A DNA stretch of 49,756 nucleotides, taken from the NCBI GenBank assembly GCA_034439475.1, contig JAWXAN010000023.1:1-49756 (forward strand). The letters are read 5' to 3'. Each line of letters starts with the position of its first letter. Positions within the stretch are counted from its first letter, which is position 1. Below, piece after piece: positions 44,783-49,756 of the stretch. The notes under the pieces are model-generated. The model saw only the letters and a list, made by a program, of their open reading frames with translations. It had not been told where the DNA came from and made no database searches. The DNA is from Candidatus Zixiibacteriota bacterium (GTDB lineage: Bacteria; Zixibacteria; MSB-5A5; GN15; FEB-12). The translations under genes and the position numbers were made by a program.

Positions 44783-45862
44783 ATGTATTTTTCGCTGCCA
44801 AAAGAATATCGTGAAGCCGGAGTCGATGAGCTAAAAGCGCGCATTAAAGATGCGCGAGTCAAACTCGGCAAGAGGCTGATTATCCTTGCCCACCATTATC
44901 AGCGAGTGGAGGTGGTCGCCCATGCCGATCATATCGGCGATTCTTACGGCTTGTCCAAGATTGCCGCTGAGCAAAAAGAGGCTGAATACATAGTCTTTGC
45001 CGGTGTTCATTTTATGGCTGAGTCGGCTGATATTCTCACTGAGGACAACCAAAGCGTTTTTCTGCCGAACCCGCTTGCCGGATGTCCTATGGCTGATATG
45101 GCAGAAATAGCCGATGTGATGGAGGCCTGGGAGTATCTGAGACCATTCGGGGCTGAAAAAAATATCATGCCGGTCAGTTATATGAATACTGCCGCCGGAC
45201 TTAAAGCGTTTACTGGGCGTTATGGCGGAGTAATCTGTACCTCGTCAAATGCTGTCGGCGCCCTCAAATATTCGCTGGATAGGAAGGAAAAGATTTTCTT
45301 TTTCCCAGATGAGAATCTTGGTTATAACACTGCGATCAAATATGGTATTCCGAAAGATCAAATTGTCTTGTGGGACTTTTCACGCAATGGCGGCGGATTA
45401 ACCGACGAGCAGATCACCCGCGCTAAAGTTATTCTCTGGAAAGGTCACTGTCATGTTCATACCAATTTTACAGCCGACCATGTCGCTCAGGTTCGGAAAG
45501 ACCATCCCGGTATAAAAATCGTTGTTCATCCTGAATGCCTGCCTTCGGTTGTCGATGTCGCCGATGCCAGCGGCAGCACAAAGTTTATTGTCGACTATTG
45601 CGTGCAAGCCCCTGCAGGTTCTATCATTGCAATTGGCACGGAAATAAATCTAATCCACCGCATGGCGCTCGAACATCCTGATAAAAGGATATTTGAGTTG
45701 AGCGGGCAGACCTGTCCGGTGTGCGCGAATATGTACCGCACAACTCTCAATGACATGGCATACACACTGGAGCATATTGCCGATATAAAGCCGGTCCGTG
45801 TCTCCGAGCCGAATAAATCTCAGGCAAAGCTGGCGCTTGAGAGAATGCTGGAGATAGGGTAG
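44783..45862 (+). CDS. nadA: Quinolinate synthase
   Basis: 359 residues. It condenses iminoaspartate with dihydroxyacetone phosphate to quinolinate in NAD biosynthesis, using a 4Fe-4S cluster. Visible: AHHYQRVEVVAHADHIGDSY, FAGVHFMAESADIL, the cluster cysteines in AGCPMADM (Cys101), ICTSSNAVG (Cys152) and QTCPVCANM (Cys311, Cys314), and the substrate loop CHVHTNFTADH. No nadB or nadC lies next to it. Five bases downstream of the flavin reductase gene. Confidence 0.94.
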   Translation: MYFSLPKEYREAGVDELKARIKDARVKLGKRLIILAHHYQRVEVVAHADHIGDSYGLSKIAAEQKEAEYIVFAGVHFMAESADILTEDNQSVFLPNPLAGCPMADMAEIADVMEAWEYLRPFGAEKNIMPVSYMNTAAGLKAFTGRYGGVICTSSNAVGALKYSLDRKEKIFFFPDENLGYNTAIKYGIPKDQIVLWDFSRNGGGLTDEQITRAKVILWKGHCHVHTNFTADHVAQVRKDHPGIKIVVHPECLPSVVDVADASGSTKFIVDYCVQAPAGSIIAIGTEINLIHRMALEHPDKRIFELSGQTCPVCANMYRTTLNDMAYTLEHIADIKPVRVSEPNKSQAKLALERMLEIG

Positions 45863-45896
45863 GGGGCGGAAGAGGCGCTTTGACAGCTATTCTGTC

Positions 45897-45916
45897 ATTC
45901 CAGTAAAAGCTGGAAT
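45897..45916. repeat. Short inverted repeat of the intergenic mobile-repeat kind
   Basis: ATTCCAG, six bases, CTGGAAT, in the context TGTCATTCCAG...CTGGAATCCATCC. This resembles the widespread dispersed hairpin elements that read GTCATTCC...GGAATCC. One copy was seen in this window. It lies 35 bases past the nadA stop, where it could also act as a transcript end. Confidence 0.5.
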
Positions 45917-46020
45917 CCATCCTTTTCTTATCGCCACTGCAATGAATTCCAATAAGGTAAACTTGCTTCGTTTACGCCAGATGCACACACGTCGTAATAA
46001 CTCTTCAGTCTATAAACTAA

Positions 46021-46941
46021 ATGATCTGGCCGAACAATAAACAATTTGCATTCACCATCTTCGATGACACCGACCTTGCCACATTGCAAAATGTCGGACC
46101 GGTCTATTCACTGATTACCGATCTTGGATTTCACATAACCAAATCCGTGTGGCCGTTCGCCGGCACATTGCCTCACCCCACGATGGGAGCGACATGCGAA
46201 GATGCGGAATATGTCGATTGGCTGTTTCGCCTGCGAGAGCAGGGTCATGAAATAGGATATCATATGGCCACTTGGCATACATCGAATCGTGAACGAACAG
46301 AACTTGCGCTTCAGCGTTTCGAAAAGCTGTTAGGCTCTTCTCCCAGCGCAATGGCCAATCATTCTTCCTGCGAGGAAAATATATATTGGGGTCCAGACCG
46401 TCTGAGCGGTATACGAAAGCAGCTCTACAACGCGGTAACCTTCGGCCGCTATCGCAATAAATTCCGCGGCCACAGAGAAGGGGATCAATTATTTTGGGGG
46501 GACCTTTGCCTCGAGAAAATTAGGTATGTGCGAAACTTTATCTATCCCGAAATGAATACGCTGAAACTGTGTCCTGTCATGCCCTATTATGACCCCGAGC
46601 GGCCATTTGTTCAAGCCTGGTATGCCTCATCCGAAGGGCCCGAAATAATCTCGTTCAACCGGTTATTGGGCGAAGCAAATCAGGATAGACTGGAATCAGA
46701 AGGCGGGGCATGTATTGTATACACCCATCTTGGGGCGGGCTTTTACAAAAATGAAAAAGTGGATAGTCAGTTTGTAATGCTGATGTCTCGACTGTCTAAA
46801 AAAAATGGCTGGTTTGTGCCTGTGACGGGCTTGCTCGATTATCTACGATCCAGAAACGGATTGCATGTCATAACAGAACGCACGCGAGCCAGGTTGGAAT
46901 GGCAGTGGCTTCGATTCAAACTTCTGAAAGGGAGAAGCTGA
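46021..46941 (+). CDS. Polysaccharide-deacetylase-like protein
   Basis: 306 residues, no signal peptide. The start FTIFDDTDLATLQNVG carries the DD pair (15-16) of NodB-type deacetylases, and the His triad-like REQGHEIGYHMATWH (His76, His81, His86) is the expected metal site. YTHLGAGFY near residue 240 looks like the second catalytic His strand. Distances differ from canonical NodB domains, so it may belong to the broader glycoside hydrolase/deacetylase superfamily. It is directly followed by a GNAT gene (stop then GTG with no gap) and a FemAB-like gene, so these three may modify a surface or exported polymer. Confidence 0.7.
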   Translation: MIWPNNKQFAFTIFDDTDLATLQNVGPVYSLITDLGFHITKSVWPFAGTLPHPTMGATCEDAEYVDWLFRLREQGHEIGYHMATWHTSNRERTELALQRFEKLLGSSPSAMANHSSCEENIYWGPDRLSGIRKQLYNAVTFGRYRNKFRGHREGDQLFWGDLCLEKIRYVRNFIYPEMNTLKLCPVMPYYDPERPFVQAWYASSEGPEIISFNRLLGEANQDRLESEGGACIVYTHLGAGFYKNEKVDSQFVMLMSRLSKKNGWFVPVTGLLDYLRSRNGLHVITERTRARLEWQWLRFKLLKGRS

Positions 46942-47595
46942 GTGGCTGTGAATTCTGCGGGGAAATCAGATCAGAAAATTGTATATCGTCTGATGGAGTC
47001 GTCGGATCTTGAGAATGTGCTTTCCTTGATGAATCAATCACAGTTCACGGTATCAGGACTGGTTTCTAAAGCTATTTACAGAGGACTCTGTCACGACGCC
47101 TTGTCAAATAAACGGGTGGTCATCGGCGTGGCCGCAGAAGAGAAAACGATCGCGGCCTTCCTTATTGTGATCGTCGATGTTTACGCGTATTGGAGGTCAT
47201 TCGCTATCCGCCATCCCTTTTTGGGTTTTCGTCTCCTATGTCATCGATCTCAGCGAGGTAGGCTGTCAGTGGACAAGTGGGCCAAACTTTCGAAAGAAGA
47301 TAAAGATTTAATAACTGGAATTGTTGCGGCATCGCTGTCCAAGAGGTCATGGACAGATTCAAATTCGCATATAGCCAAAGTTTCACACATTTACACTCAT
47401 AACAGCTTTCGAGGCAGAGGAATTGGGAGCGCACTGTACGACTACGCGAAGGCAGTTCTGTGGGAAAAAGGTGCGAGACGCTTAGATGCAAAAATCGACC
47501 CTACCAATGTGAACTCTGTTTATTTGCATATCAACGCGGGATTTCGTATTGAACGGGACGGCAATTCTCTCTTTGCCACCAGAGATTTGGATTAA
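46942..47595 (+). CDS. GNAT-family N-acetyltransferase
   Basis: 217 residues from a GTG placed immediately after the previous stop, with GGGAGAAG before it. The acetyl-CoA loop is RGRGIGSALYDYAK (about 155-168), with the preceding strand AKVSHIYTHNSF and the following NVNSVYLHINAGFR, as in GNAT enzymes. The N-terminal half is longer than the minimal domain. Substrate unknown, probably an amino group on a glycan or peptide handled by the neighbouring gene products. Confidence 0.8.
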   Translation: MAVNSAGKSDQKIVYRLMESSDLENVLSLMNQSQFTVSGLVSKAIYRGLCHDALSNKRVVIGVAAEEKTIAAFLIVIVDVYAYWRSFAIRHPFLGFRLLCHRSQRGRLSVDKWAKLSKEDKDLITGIVAASLSKRSWTDSNSHIAKVSHIYTHNSFRGRGIGSALYDYAKAVLWEKGARRLDAKIDPTNVNSVYLHINAGFRIERDGNSLFATRDLD

Positions 47596-47614
47596 ATAGG
47601 TTTTGGGTGTGGGT

Positions 47615-48586
47615 ATGAAATTCAGCTTAGTTGAAAATCCTCCATGGGATGAGATGAGCCGTATGCCCGATCACACCCTCTTCCAAAGCAAAGAATGGAT
47701 TGTTTTTGTGGCAGAAGCTCAAAATGCCCAGCCTGTTATAATTGAAATCGCTGATGGCTCCGAACGAATTGGGTGGTTTGTTGGGCTTATTGTGAAAAAA
47801 ATCGGACTGAGAATTCTGGGCTCCCCGTTCCCCGGATGGACAACATCGTATATGGGATTCAATTTACATGACGTAGGAAATCGAACCGAAGCACTTGGAT
47901 CGCTGATCAAATTTTCTCGAAAAGAACTCGGTTGTGTTGGCGTTGAAGTTATGGATCGGAAATTTCAGGAAAGCGAGATCACAGCCGCTGGTTGGCGCTA
48001 TAGGTTATTGACAGGATATGAAGTTGATCTTTCAGGAACAGAAAACGATCTTTTCGACCGGTTCTCATCGTCGACACAACGCAACATCCGTAAGTCGGAG
48101 CGTGAGGGGATATCTGTCGTCCAAGCTCATGAAGATTCTTTCATAGCTGAATATTATAGTCAACTGCAGGAGGTATTCGCGCTTCAAGGTCTGAAGCCGA
48201 CATATACCAAGAAGAGGGTGGAATTATTGCTGAAGCATTTATTGCCAACAGGACGTCTGCTATTGCTGCGAGTACTTGATCCAGGAGGAAAATGTATTGC
48301 GAGTGGTATATTCCCCGCCGATCAACATCGAATGTACTTTTGGGGCGGAGCGAGCAGGACCGAATCCCGAATCCTCAGACCAAATGAGGCGATGCACTGG
48401 TTTGCGATGAAATACTGGCAGGGCCGAGGTGTCGCATTGTATGACATGGGCGGAGGCGGAGAATATAAACGCAAATATGGCGGCAGGCCGATAGCAGTAC
48501 CTTGGATTCGGCATTCGCACATTCCGGGATTCGAGATGTTGCGTTCGCTTGCGAAACGTCTTGTGGAAATGCGTCAACGATTCTGA
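47615..48586 (+). CDS. FemAB-like (GNAT-fold) protein
   Basis: 323 residues from the ATG at 47615; a TTG at 47603 is the only longer option. Fem-type features: FQSKEWIVFVAEA near the start, FSSSTQRNIRKSEREGISV (the conserved R-K-x-x-R helix), a helical middle with VFALQGLKPTYTKKRVELL, GGKCIASGIFPADQHRMYFWGGA and the late GVALYDMGGGGEYKRKYGG. The family includes peptidoglycan interpeptide-bridge enzymes (FemA/B/X) and exopolysaccharide-locus members that transfer amino-acyl or acyl groups. The third gene of the trio, 19 bases after the GNAT gene. Confidence 0.8.
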   Translation: MKFSLVENPPWDEMSRMPDHTLFQSKEWIVFVAEAQNAQPVIIEIADGSERIGWFVGLIVKKIGLRILGSPFPGWTTSYMGFNLHDVGNRTEALGSLIKFSRKELGCVGVEVMDRKFQESEITAAGWRYRLLTGYEVDLSGTENDLFDRFSSSTQRNIRKSEREGISVVQAHEDSFIAEYYSQLQEVFALQGLKPTYTKKRVELLLKHLLPTGRLLLLRVLDPGGKCIASGIFPADQHRMYFWGGASRTESRILRPNEAMHWFAMKYWQGRGVALYDMGGGGEYKRKYGGRPIAVPWIRHSHIPGFEMLRSLAKRLVEMRQRF

Positions 48587-48621
48587 GTGAATATCGTTCA
48601 TCTATACTTTACATAATCCAC

Positions 48622-48650
48622 TTGCAAATTGGCGTCGCGATCAATACTTT
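48622..48650 (+). promoter_or_regulatory. Promoter candidate for tRNA-Gly
   Basis: TTGCAA (48622-48627), 17 bases, TACTTT (48645-48650), ending 15 bases before the tRNA's first base. Spacing and position fit a sigma-70-type promoter. Confidence 0.5.
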
Positions 48651-48665
48651 CTTTATGTATTACAA

Positions 48666-48738
48666 GCGGGAGTAACTCAGTTGGTAGAGTCACAGCCTTC
48701 CAAGCTGTTGGTCGCGAGTTCGAGCCTCGTCTCCCGCT
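48666..48738 (+). tRNA. tRNA-Gly (anticodon TCC)
   Basis: 73 bases fold as a tRNA: acceptor GCGGGAG (48666-48672) with CTCCCGC (48731-48737), D stem ACTC/GAGT, anticodon stem ACAGC/GCTGT around a loop CTTCCAA with anticodon TCC, T arm GCGAG/CTCGT with TTCGAGC. CCA is not encoded. The run TTTTTT directly after base 48738 probably ends transcription. Confidence 0.95.
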
Positions 48739-48782
48739 TTTTTTATTTCGACTAACCAATCGCTGATAATTACATTCATCCC

Positions 48783-49373
48783 ATGACCATTTCCTGTTTG
48801 CCTCGTGTTGTTTTCTCATGCGCACTCATCATACTTTTTTCTATGAGTTGTATCGAGAAACGCCAAGCCTATGTCGAGCAATTGCAATCTCCGATAACGG
48901 TTCAACTCAAAGATCTTGTCGATGAGAACAATCGGCTCCGCGTAAGTCCGTCGCAGACCCCTCAAAGTCTCGCGGAGATGGGTCGACGGCACCGCCAAGT
49001 CATATACCGCCTCATCTCCCAGTTACTCATCAGCGATGCCGAGGAACTTTATTGGGCGGCGTCGATTCTGTACCATACAGATTCCTTGGCCGGAGCAGAA
49101 CCTTCTCTTTTGGCCTACTATATGGCTGAGGAGGCCGCAAACCGGGGAAATACAGAAGCCAGAGATCTTAAGAAATTGACCCTCGATCGCTTTTTGGTTT
49201 TGTCAGGCCTATCGCAAAAGCATGGTACACAGTCATATAGAGATTCATTTGGCAAACAAGTGCCGTATCCAGTTGACTCCTCACTGAGTGATTCAGAGAT
49301 TGTTTCGCTGCTAAGTACTGGCTGGCTGCCATCGGAAATCTTAGATTCCGGATCGCTTAGCCCACTTAATTGA
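48783..49373 (+). CDS. DUF6624-like lipoprotein
   Basis: 196 residues. Lipoprotein signal ending FSMSC (Cys23). The remaining chain is helical: RQVIYRLISQLLISDAEELYWAASILYHTDSLAG, then YYMAEEAANRGNTEARDLKKLTLDR and a conserved-looking QKHGTQSYRDSFGKQVPYPVD and DSEIVSLL. These patterns recall DUF6624-type proteins, in which a helical domain ends YGTQ..., but no function is known. It lies between the two tRNA genes. Confidence 0.6.
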   Translation: MTISCLPRVVFSCALIILFSMSCIEKRQAYVEQLQSPITVQLKDLVDENNRLRVSPSQTPQSLAEMGRRHRQVIYRLISQLLISDAEELYWAASILYHTDSLAGAEPSLLAYYMAEEAANRGNTEARDLKKLTLDRFLVLSGLSQKHGTQSYRDSFGKQVPYPVDSSLSDSEIVSLLSTGWLPSEILDSGSLSPLN

Positions 49374-49476
49374 AGATTCTTCAGTCACTTTTGCCTGCTT
49401 GAACCAATCGACCAAACGCATATTGATTTTTCGTGGAAAACATAAATCTTTTCTCGTAAGTCATTGAAAAAAGGGC

Positions 49477-49506
49477 TTGACAGGGGGTCTGGATTAAAAA
49501 TATATT
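49477..49506 (+). promoter_or_regulatory. Strong promoter of the tRNA-Thr/tuf unit
   Basis: Perfect TTGACA (49477-49482), 18 bases, TATATT (49501-49506), 64 bases before tRNA-Thr. High consensus fits the strong expression expected for tRNA and EF-Tu genes. Confidence 0.7.
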
Positions 49507-49570
49507 GCGAGCTTGCTGATAGGCGAAGTGCGTCCTGTTGGCAAAAAATGAATTTGAGACCGACCCGATG

Positions 49571-49643
<73 letters not shown>

Positions 49644-49671
49644 GAAGATAACCCTTGGAGGGAATAGACGT

Positions 49672-49756
49672 ATGGCAAAGCAGAAGTTTGAGCGGAATAA
49701 GCCGCATGTGAATGTAGGAACGATTGGCCATGTTGATCATGGCAAGACGACCCTGA
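49672..49756 (+). CDS. tuf: Elongation factor Tu, N-terminal part (runs off the window)
   Basis: The first 28 codons of EF-Tu are present: [19 protein letters not shown], then the P-loop [10 protein letters not shown] that binds GTP. Good Shine-Dalgarno GGAGGG lies 10-15 bases before the ATG. EF-Tu brings aminoacyl-tRNA to the ribosome. The rest of the gene is outside the window. It shares the promoter with tRNA-Thr 29 bases upstream. Confidence 0.95.
   Translation, partial: MAKQKFERNKPHVNVGTIGHVDHGKTTL

Overview
The window most resembles a deep-branching Gram-negative bacterium of the Fibrobacteres-Chlorobi-Bacteroidetes (FCB) group, in the style of candidate phylum Zixibacteria. This is inferred from gene content only: a complete Tol-Pal system, PorV/PorQ-type outer-membrane proteins, a surface propeller protein with a FlgD/T9SS-like C-terminal domain, a PKD-decorated multiheme cytochrome lipoprotein, and many lipoboxes. 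No 16S or ribosomal protein gene is present to settle the taxonomy.

Layout. 1-1077: a short region with one small conserved gene and the frameshifted remnant of an IS3-type element. 1078-5656 (minus): an operon of a beta-propeller surface protein and two PorV/PorQ-like proteins. 5900-7513 (plus): a lipid-anchored multiheme cytochrome. 7518-12040 (minus): etfA, rdgB, murI, an N-acetylmuramoyl-L-alanine amidase and smpB. 12248-13145 (plus): a single-domain response regulator and a phasin-like coiled-coil protein. 13364-21738 (minus): tolQ-tolR-tolA-tolB-pal-cpoB, an unknown gene, ligA and a tRNA-dihydrouridine synthase. 21956: a small lipoprotein. 22192-26024 (minus): an unknown barrel-sandwich-like protein, a signal-anchored protein and a GlmL/MutL-like ATPase.

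26443-37454 (plus) is the most striking part. It is a compact 12-gene run that consists of the same four-gene cassette (A-B-C-D) repeated three times in the same order. A is an FN3 + DUF6754-like two-membrane-segment protein, B is a six-helix membrane protein, C is a membrane-anchored periplasmic domain, and D is another six-helix membrane protein. Paralogues are clearly diverged but keep diagnostic motifs. This looks like an undescribed envelope complex built from three homologous modules. The divergent GlmL-like ATPase group may belong to it.

37837-45862 (plus): a small basic protein, pyruvate phosphate dikinase, a DUF3566-like membrane protein, glutamyl-tRNA synthetase, a rubredoxin-like protein, a thioredoxin-reductase-like ferredoxin/flavodoxin reductase and quinolinate synthase. 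46021-48586: a deacetylase-like, GNAT and FemAB-like trio probably concerned with surface glycan or peptide modification. The window ends with tRNA-Gly(TCC), a DUF6624-like lipoprotein, tRNA-Thr(GGT) and the first 28 codons of tuf (EF-Tu). Functions follow from motif recognition by eye; no database search was run.
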